From: an uncultured Rhodanobacter sp.
GTDB lineage: Bacteria > Pseudomonadota > Gammaproteobacteria > Xanthomonadales > Rhodanobacteraceae
DNA: 21,303 bases
Assembly: GCA_903827735.1 (NCBI GenBank)
Contig: CAIKJM010000408.1
Span: 1 to 21,303 of the forward strand
Reading direction: 5' to 3'
This document shows, one piece after another, positions 9,702 through 16,700 of this stretch. The translations under genes were made by a program, and so were the position numbers. Within the stretch, counting starts at the first letter, position 1. Each line of letters opens with the position of its first letter. The notes under the pieces were generated by a model. The model was not told the DNA's origin. It did not search any database and was given only the letters and a program-made list of their open reading frames with translations.

Positions 9702-10016
9702 GTGAATCGTGACCAGCGCCGGCTGAATCAGCAGCTCGACCGGCTCGGTCACAAACTGCCGAGCTGGGCTGCCCGTTCAGTGAAATGGCTGCGCAAGCCA
9801 TCCTCGCGATGGGTGCGCCTGCCCGCGGGTTTTCTGCTGGTATTGGGCGGCATCTTCAGCATCCTGCCGCTGCTCGGTGTGTGGATGCTGCCGCTGGGTC
9901 TGCTGCTGCTCGTGCAGGATGTGCCCTTTCTGCGCCGCCCGACGCGGCGAGCCCTGACTGGTATAGAACACCGCTGGCGCCGACACAAACGACGCCAGCA
10001 CCAGGCTCGCGCCTAA
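9702..10016 (+). CDS. Small inner-membrane protein of unknown function
   Basis: 104 residues starting at GTG 9702, 17 nt after the preceding small gene. No clear Shine-Dalgarno is visible, which suggests translational coupling. Residues 1-39 are basic and hydrophilic. Residues 40-71 form a hydrophobic hairpin of two short membrane segments (FLLVLGGIFSILPLLG, then MLPLGLLLLV) with Pro/Gly turns. A conserved-looking QDVPFLRRP follows, and then a strongly basic C-terminus (about 78-104, many Arg/Lys/His). It converges on the ArsR regulator with only 4 bp between stops. Function is not recognised. Confidence 0.68.
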   Translation: MNRDQRRLNQQLDRLGHKLPSWAARSVKWLRKPSSRWVRLPAGFLLVLGGIFSILPLLGVWMLPLGLLLLVQDVPFLRRPTRRALTGIEHRWRRHKRRQHQARA

Positions 10017-10020
10017 AAGA

Positions 10021-10431
10021 CTAACCCGCCTTTTTCCTGACCGTCGCCTGCTGGCGTTTGGCCGCGCGGGCGCAGTCGGCCGACTGAATGCGGTGCGCAT
10101 TCATGATCGCGGCGAGCAATCCTGGAAATCGTTTCTCCACTTCATCGCAGCGCGCCGTGTTGTGCATCTCCACGCCGCTACGCTCGCTGCGCACCAGGCC
10201 AGCTTCGCGCAGCGCGCGGAAGTGCTGCGACAGTGTGGACTTTGGAATGCTGCGATCGCTCACCTGCAGGAAATTGGAGCAGGTGTTGGCGCAGGCCGAG
10301 CTGGCCAGTTCTGCATAGATCGCCACACGCACCGGATCGGCGAGCGCATGCAGGATGCCCTCGACGGTGATGTCTTCGATCGACGGATGGATCAGCGGCC
10401 TCATGCGGAGGATCTTAGCAGCCCTTGACAT
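10021..10431 (-). CDS. ArsR/SmtB-family transcriptional repressor, divergent from an SDR
   Basis: 136-residue winged-helix regulator. ALADPVRVAIYAEL (about 29-42) and the recognition helix STLSQHFRALREAGLV (about 65-80), followed by a wing with ERSGVEMH, are typical of ArsR-family proteins. It carries four cysteines (47, 51, 95, 120); the Cys47-x3-Cys51 pair lies just before the recognition region and could form a thiol switch or metal site, which is a hypothesis. Start: ATG 10431 has no Shine-Dalgarno and sits just downstream of a TATAGA element on its own strand, consistent with a leaderless mRNA. ATG 10404 (residue 10) is an alternative. It probably represses itself and the divergent SDR through the shared palindrome at 10441-10461. 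Confidence 0.87.
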   Translation of the reverse strand: MSRAAKILRMRPLIHPSIEDITVEGILHALADPVRVAIYAELASSACANTCSNFLQVSDRSIPKSTLSQHFRALREAGLVRSERSGVEMHNTARCDEVEKRFPGLLAAIMNAHRIQSADCARAAKRQQATVRKKAG

Positions 10432-10461
10432 TTAGTTCTATAGTTCATAAGTTACGAACTA
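10425..10461 (+). promoter_or_regulatory. SDR promoter with overlapping 21-bp ArsR-type operator
   Basis: A consensus -35 TTGACA (10425-10430) is followed after 17 nt by a weak -10 TAAGTT (10448-10453). Lying across the -10 is a near-perfect 21-bp palindrome (10441-10461) with outer arms TAGTTC and GAACTA and core RTAASTTAY; 18 of its 20 paired positions are complementary. A third copy of the half-site TAGTTC is at 10433-10438. A repressor bound here would block the SDR promoter and also cover the region upstream of the ArsR start. Confidence 0.72.
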
Positions 10462-10515
10462 CGGGATTTAAGAACCCCAAACAAACATCCCCCACTCGAA
10501 ATCAAAGGACACGTC

Positions 10516-11262
10516 ATGAGCAAGCTCACCGGTAAAGTCGCCATCGTCACAGGTGCATCCAAAGGCATTGGCGCCGCCATTGCCAAATCCCTCGCCGCAG
10601 CCGGCGCATCGGTCGTTGTGAACTACGCCTCCAGCAAGGAAGGCGCCGAAAAGGTCGTCGCGGACATCACCAAGGCCGGCGGCAAAGCCGTTGCGGTCAA
10701 GGGCGATGTCTCCAAGGCTGCCGAAGCCAAGGGCATCGTCGACGCCGCCATTGCCCACTATGGCAAGCTCGATGTGCTGGTGAACAACTCGGGCGTATAC
10801 GCGTTTTCGCCGCTGGAGGAAATCAACGAGGAGGAGTTCCATCGCCAGTTCAATATCAACGTGCTTGGCCTGCTGCTGACCACACAGGCGGCGAGCAAGC
10901 ATCTGGGTGAAGGTTCCAGCATCATCAATATCGGCTCCGTGGTGAGCCGCATCACGCCGTCCGGAAGCGCGATCTATACCGGTACGAAAGGCGCGGTGGA
11001 TGCGATCACCGGCGTACTGTCGCGCGAACTCGGGCCGCGCAAGATCCGCGTTAACGCACTGAATCCGGGTATGGTCGAAACCGAGGGCACCCATTCGGCC
11101 GGCTTCATCGGATCGGATTTCGAAACCGGCACGGTGGCACAGACACCGCTAGGCCGCCTCGGCCAGCCGAACGACATCGCCTCGATTGCCGTGTTCCTGG
11201 CCTCGGACGATTCAGCGTGGCTCACGGGCGAACAGCTGCTTGCTGGCGGCGGCGTGCGCTAA
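10516..11262 (+). CDS. Short-chain dehydrogenase/reductase (classical SDR, 3-oxoacyl-reductase/glucose dehydrogenase-like)
   Basis: 248-residue oxidoreductase with a full classical SDR layout. It has TGASKGIG (about 13-20), NNSG in place of NNAG, Ser141 in INIGSVVS, Tyr154-x3-Lys158 (YTGTK), NPGMVET, and the C-terminal GRLGQPNDIASIAVFLASDDSAWLTG signature. VNYASSKEGAE after strand 2 has no acidic residue and includes Ser/Lys, favouring NADP(H). AAGGA (10505-10509) lies 6 nt before the ATG. Expression is probably controlled by the divergent ArsR protein. It is followed by a strong terminator. The substrate is unknown; a redox- or xenobiotic-related role is inferred only from the regulatory arrangement. 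Confidence 0.92.
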   Translation: MSKLTGKVAIVTGASKGIGAAIAKSLAAAGASVVVNYASSKEGAEKVVADITKAGGKAVAVKGDVSKAAEAKGIVDAAIAHYGKLDVLVNNSGVYAFSPLEEINEEEFHRQFNINVLGLLLTTQAASKHLGEGSSIINIGSVVSRITPSGSAIYTGTKGAVDAITGVLSRELGPRKIRVNALNPGMVETEGTHSAGFIGSDFETGTVAQTPLGRLGQPNDIASIAVFLASDDSAWLTGEQLLAGGGVR

Positions 11263-11329
11263 TCGATGCCCATAGGACAATAGGACATTGACCCGCAGGT
11301 AAGCTGATAGCGCGGCATTTGGATAGGCA

Positions 11330-11363
11330 AAAGACCCCGCCGGAAATGGCGGGGTCTTTGTTT
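11330..11363. terminator. Bidirectional intrinsic terminator between the SDR and the BLUF gene
   Basis: Perfect 12-bp stem AAAGACCCCGCC (11330-11341) and GGCGGGGTCTTT (11348-11359) with loop GGAAAT. T-rich tails lie on both strands (GTTT after the right arm; the A-run at the left arm serves the minus strand). It separates the convergent SDR and BLUF genes. Confidence 0.9.
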
Positions 11364-11455
11364 GATGCAGCCCCGCAAACACCGGCTATTCAGACGGCAG
11401 AAAATTCATCGCCGTTGATTACACATGCACGCTCGGCGTCATCCCAACGCTGGAT

Positions 11456-11878
11456 TTACTTTGCGCTGCTATCCAGAAACTTGAGCAGCTCATGCATGCC
11501 GGGCGATTCGGTGGAATGATCTTCTACCCACGGCCGCTCGCGCGCCCACTGCTGCTGACTGAGCTTTTGCAAAACGCTGGCTGGCGCTTCGCGAAATCCC
11601 ATGAACCACTTGCGGAAGAGCCGCTGCGGTATCTGCCGATATTCCATCTCGACGATATGATGGTGCCGCTTTGAATCGCGAATACGCGCGTAGACGTTAT
11701 CCACGTCCGCCTGCGCGCCTTCGAAATACTGAAAGAACCGGCCGTCGCCGTACAGCAGCACCCCGGTAATACCGATCGCCTCGTTGTTCGCGCGGACGTC
11801 GACCAGCAGGCTATCGATGTCCTCACTCGACATAAGACGGGTTGCCCGACTCATGTACGCCACGCCAAAAATATCCAT
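11456..11878 (-). CDS. Stand-alone BLUF-domain blue-light photoreceptor
   Basis: About 140 residues when started at ATG 11878, which has GGAA a few nt upstream; the longer form begins with TTG at 11902 and adds 8 residues. BLUF domains bind FAD and switch a hydrogen-bond network under blue light. Counting from TTG 11902, Tyr16, Asn40, Gln58, Trp99 and Met101 are present with exactly the spacing of AppA Tyr21, Asn45, Gln63, Trp104 and Met106. The context motifs GITGVLLYGDGRFFQYFEG and RKWFMGF also fit. After the domain there are only about 45 residues, with no EAL, GGDEF or cyclase output, so it must signal through a partner. It lies alone, convergent with an SDR and divergent from a GT39 gene about 500 bp away. 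Confidence 0.93.
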   Translation of the reverse strand: MDIFGVAYMSRATRLMSSEDIDSLLVDVRANNEAIGITGVLLYGDGRFFQYFEGAQADVDNVYARIRDSKRHHHIVEMEYRQIPQRLFRKWFMGFREAPASVLQKLSQQQWARERPWVEDHSTESPGMHELLKFLDSSAK

Positions 11879-12381
11879 GCACTTTCCACAACGATGGGTC
11901 AAATCGGACCGCAGCCTGTTTTCGCCGCACCAACAAACGATTGGGCAAGAAACAGCCTGATAGCCCGGACGAAAAACCAGATTGCATCTCGCTGTGACCT
12001 ACTAGGCCATCGTAGAGATCAACGATTCTTCCCTGATGCCGGCTATGGTGGCGGCTGCGATTCGCTGCTGCAAGCGCGGGCGCCGCTCAGTGAAACTGCT
12101 GTGAATTCCACGTCTGCAAGCGTAGCGAAGAAAATTCGACGCTCTTCAACTGCCGCCGAGTTCAATTAGTGCAACCACATGCCGCCACGGAATGAACCGC
12201 GGACAACGCAGCCGTCGGCGCTGACAACCGATCGCGGCTAACGGCGTTTGCTTCGTGACTGTTAGCAAACCGAGTTGCCGGACTGTCACATCGGTGAATT
12301 ACTTTTGGTCCCTCATACGCCGCATTGGGCCGATCTTCAGCGACTCACCATCTCCACGACTGACTCACTCTGAACACGCGT
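11879..12381. other. 503-bp non-coding region between the BLUF and GT39 genes
   Basis: No convincing gene is seen. A 91-codon open frame at 11894-12169 has random-looking composition. The region holds two overlapping inverted repeats that cannot form together: GCTAAC (12237-12242) with GTTAGC (12261-12266), and GTTTGC (12246-12251) with GCAAAC (12265-12270). It must contain the divergent promoters of both flanking genes, but I cannot assign hexamers. A small RNA or an unrecognised short gene cannot be excluded. Confidence 0.4.
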
Positions 12382-14016
12382 ATGCTCATCGAGGCGCAGA
12401 CGTCTAACCGCACCGAACAATTCTCGGCGCGTGATTTCGCAGGGTTGCTGGTCGTCGTATTGATCGGTCTGGCGGCGCGGCTGCTGCATATCGACAGCCA
12501 GCCGTTTTGGCTCGACGAAGCGTTGACCTATCAGCGCATCCATCTCGGTATCGACAATCTGATCGCCGACAGCTTCAGTAATCGGCACATGCCGAGCTAT
12601 TTCCTGATGCTGCAGGCACTCTCGCCGTTCGACGCAAACAGCGCCGGGTTGCGCATCCCATCAGCCCTGTTCGGAACAGCATCGATCGCAGTGGTGTTCA
12701 CCATCGCGCGGCGCATCGCCGGTCGCGCCGCCGCCGTGGTTGCGGCCCTATTGATGGCGCTGTCGCCGCTGCAGGTCCAGTACGGCCAGGAGGCGCGCTC
12801 GTACACCCTAGTTACCCTGCTGATCACCGTCGCACTATGGGGTCTGGTGCGCCTGGCGCAAAATCCGCGCTGCGCGGCGCTGGACTTTCGCCATCCGGCG
12901 TTCGACCGCTTCGGCTGGGCCGCTTACGTCATCGGCACCATCGGCGCGCTGGACGTGCTCGGCGACGCGGCGCCCTGGCTGCTCGCCGCTAACCTTGCGT
13001 TGTACCTGATCTGGCGCAGCCTGCGCGCCCCGCACGGCAACAACGAAGCAAGCCTCGGATTTCGGCGCAACTGGCTTTTTAGCGCAGCCCTCATCCTGAT
13101 TTTTTGCATGCCTTTTTATGGCGCCATCCTCGCCTTCAGCGACGGTCAGATGCTGCAGAAGTTCGACTGGATTCCGCCGCTGAGCTGGCAAAACCTGCGG
13201 GTTGCAGCGAAGAGCGCCTATCTGATGCGGATGGCCGCGGTAGTGCGCTTCAGCATATTACCCACCGCCGTTCCGCTGCTCGGCGTGCTGGTCGCGCTAC
13301 TCTGCGGCATCGGCTTGTACCGCATGCGCGGTCGGCTTGAAGGTCGCGTTCTGCTGCTGGGCTTTGCGCTGCTGCCGCTGCTGCTGCTGGCCGTGTCGCT
13401 GGTGAAGTCGATGGTGCTACCGCGCTACATCCTGTGGAGCGCCGCGCCATTTTTTATTCTGGCGGGGATCGGCGCGGCCGCCCTACCGCGCCGGATGCAG
13501 CCGGTGGCGCTAACCGCGCTACTGCTGCTGTGTACGATCAATCTCCTGCCGGTTTATCACACCGAGACGAAACCACGCTGGGACCGCGCCGCGGCGACCC
13601 TGTCGGCGCAGGTGCGCCCTGGCGATACCGTGTTCACCGGCGATACGAACGCCCCCACGATGCTCGCGGTATTGCAGCCCAAAGACCAGGCGCCGATCGA
13701 TCAGTCTGCGCTGGTGACATCCAAGCTCGACGTAGCGTTGGCACGTTGGAAACAGGGCAGCCGGGTATGGGCCATCAACGGGCGCTCGGCCATGGGACCC
13801 GGCACGACGCTCGATGCTTTCAAGAGCCGCGTCGCTGCTTTGGGTACGCCAACATTGGAAATTCCTGAGGGCAAGGAAATCACGATTCTTCTGTTCGACG
13901 CACCGGATACCGCCGAATCGATCTCGGCACACGGCGATGCGACGTGGCCGCTCACACCGCCGATCGCGACAGCGATCGAAAGCCCTCCGGTGAGCCGTCG
14001 ACGAATTGCTCCGTAA
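12382..14016 (+). CDS. GT39-family (ArnT/PMT-like) integral membrane glycosyltransferase
   Basis: 544-residue polytopic protein of the GT-C fold. These enzymes transfer sugars from polyprenyl-phosphate donors on the periplasmic face. The first hydrophobic segment (about 19-36) is followed by the catalytic-loop signature FWLDEA (Asp45-Glu46). Further landmarks are HMPSYFLML and QYGQEARSYTL, both typical of PMT_2-type GT39 proteins. About ten further hydrophobic segments extend to near residue 390, and the last 150 residues form a soluble, probably periplasmic domain. No Shine-Dalgarno precedes ATG 12382, so the start is less certain. There is no partner glycan or lipid A gene nearby, so acceptor and donor are unknown. 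Its last 65 bp overlap the 3' end of the convergent LysR gene. Confidence 0.82.
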   Translation: MLIEAQTSNRTEQFSARDFAGLLVVVLIGLAARLLHIDSQPFWLDEALTYQRIHLGIDNLIADSFSNRHMPSYFLMLQALSPFDANSAGLRIPSALFGTASIAVVFTIARRIAGRAAAVVAALLMALSPLQVQYGQEARSYTLVTLLITVALWGLVRLAQNPRCAALDFRHPAFDRFGWAAYVIGTIGALDVLGDAAPWLLAANLALYLIWRSLRAPHGNNEASLGFRRNWLFSAALILIFCMPFYGAILAFSDGQMLQKFDWIPPLSWQNLRVAAKSAYLMRMAAVVRFSILPTAVPLLGVLVALLCGIGLYRMRGRLEGRVLLLGFALLPLLLLAVSLVKSMVLPRYILWSAAPFFILAGIGAAALPRRMQPVALTALLLLCTINLLPVYHTETKPRWDRAAATLSAQVRPGDTVFTGDTNAPTMLAVLQPKDQAPIDQSALVTSKLDVALARWKQGSRVWAINGRSAMGPGTTLDAFKSRVAALGTPTLEIPEGKEITILLFDAPDTAESISAHGDATWPLTPPIATAIESPPVSRRRIAP

Positions 14017-14860
14017 GCATGCGGATAAACGCAGAGACCTTGCGGCTGACATGACGGTGCGGCGCATATAGCGCCCACACTTCGATACCCCTACCCACCG
14101 CGCTCCCCCAGTCGACGAGACGGCCGGCATCGACATCGTCCTGCACCAGCGAGCGCGGCATCATCGCCACCCCGGCGCCATCGAGCACCGCGTCGTGCAC
14201 CATCGGCATGGATGACAAGCGCATGGCCGCGCGTGTGTGGATCTGCTGCGTTTGGCCGTCACGCGCGATCGTCCAGGGGGAGCTCTCGGGTGCACCAAGC
14301 AATAACACGGCACGCACCGACGCATCATCGCTGGCCGACTGGGGCCGGCGGATCGAAGGCGCCGCCACCACGATCAGCTCGTCGCGCAGAAAACAGCGGC
14401 CGGCCAGTTCGGTCGTCGGCTTCGGATTGGCGCGCAACACCAGATCGTAACCATCCACCAGCGGATCGATGAAGCGATCGTCGGCGGTGATTTCCAACTG
14501 CACATCGGGATACGCCGCCGCATAGCGTGCAGCAATGCGACCCAGCCCGCGCTGTGCGAACAGCACCGGCGCACTGACACGCAGGCGACCGTGCGGGAGA
14601 CCCACCTCACCAATCAGCGCCTGCTTGATGTCGTCAATGCGATCAAGCAGTGCCGACGTTTGCTCGTGCAGCGCGGCGCCGTCGTCGGTAAGGCGCAAGG
14701 TGCGCGCGCCGCGTTCGATCAAGTGCACGCCGAGCGAATCCTCCAACTGCCGAACCCGCCGCGAAAGCGTCGCCTTTGGCCGCCCCGTCGCCCGGCTGGC
14801 GTGGCTGAAACCGCCGTGGCTGGCCACAGCGTTGAAGTCGACCAGCGCTTCGAGATCCAT
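13952..14860 (-). CDS. LysR-family transcriptional regulator, divergent from an NmrA-like gene
   Basis: 302 residues. The N-terminal winged helix-turn-helix (FNAVASHGGFSHASRATGRP, then KATLSRRVRQLEDSLGVHLIER) is standard for LysR regulators. It is followed by a linker helix and a periplasmic-binding-protein-like effector domain (about 90-290) resembling the CrgA-like subgroup. ATG 14860 has only a weak GGAA 6-9 nt upstream. The coding end overlaps the convergent GT39 gene by 65 bp. LysR proteins usually control the divergent neighbour, here the NmrA-like gene at 14996, and a suitable palindrome with a T-N11-A core lies between them. Confidence 0.93.
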   Translation of the reverse strand: MDLEALVDFNAVASHGGFSHASRATGRPKATLSRRVRQLEDSLGVHLIERGARTLRLTDDGAALHEQTSALLDRIDDIKQALIGEVGLPHGRLRVSAPVLFAQRGLGRIAARYAAAYPDVQLEITADDRFIDPLVDGYDLVLRANPKPTTELAGRCFLRDELIVVAAPSIRRPQSASDDASVRAVLLLGAPESSPWTIARDGQTQQIHTRAAMRLSSMPMVHDAVLDGAGVAMMPRSLVQDDVDAGRLVDWGSAVGRGIEVWALYAPHRHVSRKVSAFIRMLTEQFVDGSPEGFRSLSRSAV

Positions 14861-14901
14861 AGATGTTCCATTTATGAGACTTGATGTCCCGATTATGCGT
14901 C

Positions 14902-14920
14902 TTTCGTATCCATTACGAAA
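14902..14920. promoter_or_regulatory. Candidate LysR box between the LysR and NmrA-like genes
   Basis: Perfect 7-bp arms TTTCGTA (14902-14908) and TACGAAA (14914-14920) with a 5-nt spacer TCCAT. The inner TTCGT...ACGAA matches the T-N11-A form of LysR sites. It lies 42 bp from the LysR start and 75 bp from the NmrA-like start, the usual position for a site controlling a divergent pair. Confidence 0.6.
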
Positions 14921-14995
14921 CGATCAAAGTAGCTCCGTACCCGCTTCAAACTACCGCCAACAAAACCCATTCCCCGAAACGAAAGGAGTAACGAC

Positions 14996-15868
14996 ATGAG
15001 CATTCTCGTCACTGGCAGCACCGGCGCCATCGGCACCCAGGTCGTCAACGGCCTGGTGGCCCAGAGCGCCACCGTGCATGCACTGACCCGCAACCCCGAC
15101 AAGGCCAGCCTCCCCAAAGGCGTGCGCGCCGTCGCCGGCGAAATGACCGACGTCGAGTCCATGCGCGCCGCGCTGAAAGACGTCGACACCCTGTTCCTGC
15201 TCAACGCGGTCGTCGCCGACGAAGTCACGCAGGCACTGATCACGCTGAATCTGGCACGCGAAGCCGGCATCCAGCGCATCGTCTACTTCTCGGTTCAGAA
15301 CAGCGACGCGTTCACCGACGTGCCGCACTTCACCGGCAAATACACGGTGGAACGTGCAATCGAACAGCTCAACCTGCCGGCCACCGTGCTGCGCCCGTCC
15401 TACTTCATGCAGAACGACGTCATGCTGAAAGGCGCGCTGGAGAATGGCGTCTACCCGATGCCGTTAGGCGAGCTGGGCGTATCGATGATCGACACCCGCG
15501 ACATCGCCGAGATCGCCGTTGCCTCTCTGCTGCGTCGCGAGCAGGCCGCTACTCCGCTGCCGCGTGAAGTGATCGAACTGGTCGGTCCCGATGCCATTAC
15601 CGGCAACGACGCTGCCGCGATCTGGTCTGAAACCCTGTGCAAGCCCGTGGCTTACGGCGGCAACGATCTGGTCGGCTTCGAGAAGAACATGGCCAGCCGC
15701 GCGCCGTCGTGGTCCGCTTACGACATCCGCCTGATGCTGGCGCGCTTCCAGAGCGACGGCATGCTGCCCAAGCCCGGCGCCATCGACGTCATGACCGGGA
15801 TCCTCGGCCATGCGCCGCGCTCGTATCGGGAGTTCGCAAAAGAGACCGCGGCTTCGTGGACGGCGTGA
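14996..15868 (+). CDS. NmrA-like / NAD(P)H-binding atypical SDR protein
   Basis: 290 residues with the atypical-SDR cofactor motif TGSTGAIG (6-13) and a basic strand-2 end (ALTRNPDK) favouring NADP(H). The NmrA-type elements VYFSVQNSD, FTGKYTVERAIEQLNLPATVLRPSYFMQN and the SMIDTRDIAEIA segment are all present. There is no Tyr-x3-Lys dyad in the classical position. Members include NADPH-sensing regulators such as NmrA/HSCARG and quinone reductases such as QorB. Which role applies here is undetermined. AAGGAG (14983-14988) is 7 nt before the ATG. It is divergent from a LysR regulator that likely controls it. Confidence 0.87.
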   Translation: MSILVTGSTGAIGTQVVNGLVAQSATVHALTRNPDKASLPKGVRAVAGEMTDVESMRAALKDVDTLFLLNAVVADEVTQALITLNLAREAGIQRIVYFSVQNSDAFTDVPHFTGKYTVERAIEQLNLPATVLRPSYFMQNDVMLKGALENGVYPMPLGELGVSMIDTRDIAEIAVASLLRREQAATPLPREVIELVGPDAITGNDAAAIWSETLCKPVAYGGNDLVGFEKNMASRAPSWSAYDIRLMLARFQSDGMLPKPGAIDVMTGILGHAPRSYREFAKETAASWTA

Positions 15869-16282
15869 TCTCTCGACCCAGGTCGTTTCGTTGCACCACG
15901 AGCGACGCACACTAAGTCGCATCGAGGTAGACGACGAGCTGTCCACGCACCGACACCGCAGGGCCCTCTTTCGAGCGGCCCTGTTTTTCTGCGCGTGCAG
16001 CGCGACGCAGCCTACATTCCAGCGACTGTCGACCGGCACGGCGTTTGATAGGCAGCGCTCCGCGCTAGCGTGTGAGACAACTGACTTGTTGAACCCATTT
16101 TCGAAACGAGACATAAGTTAAATGCTCGATCACGCGGATGCGCCTAGACTCGACCAGCGATCGCGGCCTTCCCATGGCGCACGTCGTGGCTGTCGTTGTC
16201 GTCCGCCTTAATTACCCTGTTTGGGCATGCACCAATGCCCGACACAGGCGATCACTCGCCCCATCGTGAGGAGCATACGTTC
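15869..16282. other. Non-coding region with terminator and a structured leader
   Basis: The 414 bp hold the terminator at 15959-15988 and, near the right end, a two-part hairpin. GGGCAT (16223-16228) pairs with ATGCCC (16235-16240), and CCTGT (16216-16220) pairs with ACAGG (16244-16248) across a small internal loop. The hairpin ends 34 nt before the next start, so it would lie in that gene's 5' leader. A weak promoter-like TTGAAC (16089-16094) with CATAAG 17 nt later is possible. No gene is supported here. Confidence 0.4.
15959..15988 (+). terminator. Intrinsic terminator after the NmrA-like gene
   Basis: Stem CAGGGCC (15959-15965) with GGCCCTG (15977-15983), an inner CTC/GAG extension, and T5 at 15984-15988. 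It lies about 90 bp beyond the stop. Confidence 0.85.
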
Positions 16283-16639
16283 ATGACTCACATCGCTCGA
16301 CCCTCTTTTCAGCGTTACCTCGCCATGGCCGTGGTTGCCGCGGCGGTGACTGTTGCCGCGGTACCCGCGCAGGCACAGCGCTATGGCAATGGCTATCACG
16401 GGCGCCCGCAGCCGCACTACGACCGACGCAACGACAATCGATATCGCGACCGTGGTCGCGGCGGCGGCAACGGCGGTCTCATCGCTGGTGCCCTGCTCGG
16501 CGTGATCGCCGGCGCTGCGATTTCGAATGCGGCTCAGCGACCGCCGCCGGACGTGGTGTACTCGTCACCGCCGCCGCCTCCGCCGCCGGGTGTTGTCTAT
16601 TACAACAACAGCTATCCGCCGCCGCAGAACGGCTACTAA
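16283..16639 (+). CDS. Exported glycine-zipper, proline-rich small protein of unknown function
   Basis: 118 residues from ATG 16283, with AGGAG (16269-16273) 9 nt upstream. An in-frame extension to 16196 is rejected because it would bury the signal peptide. The signal sequence is about residues 1-32 (LAMAVVAAAVTVAAVPAQA-Q). A Tyr/Arg/Asn/Asp/His-rich hydrophilic segment follows (about 33-65), then a glycine-zipper hydrophobic segment GGLIAGALLGVIAGAAISNA (about 67-86), and a tail of about 30 residues dominated by Pro, Tyr and Val. Glycine-zipper segments of this kind occur in envelope-associated bacterial proteins. It probably forms a unit with the Spy-like gene 61 bp downstream; a cell-envelope role is inferred. 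Confidence 0.75.
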   Translation: MTHIARPSFQRYLAMAVVAAAVTVAAVPAQAQRYGNGYHGRPQPHYDRRNDNRYRDRGRGGGNGGLIAGALLGVIAGAAISNAAQRPPPDVVYSSPPPPPPPGVVYYNNSYPPPQNGY

Positions 16640-16700
16640 TCAGTGCGACGCGCCCGCAAGGGCTGCTGTCGATCACGCCACGCGCATCGGAGCACCACCT

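Noticed and set aside
11894..12169. 91-residue open frame in the BLUF-GT39 gap
   Set aside because: No ribosome binding site, random composition and no recognisable motif; left as non-coding.
14996..15868. Counting the NmrA-like gene as a fifth classical SDR
   Set aside because: It has the GxxGxxG cofactor motif but lacks the Tyr-x3-Lys catalytic dyad at the classical position, so it belongs to the atypical NmrA-like group.
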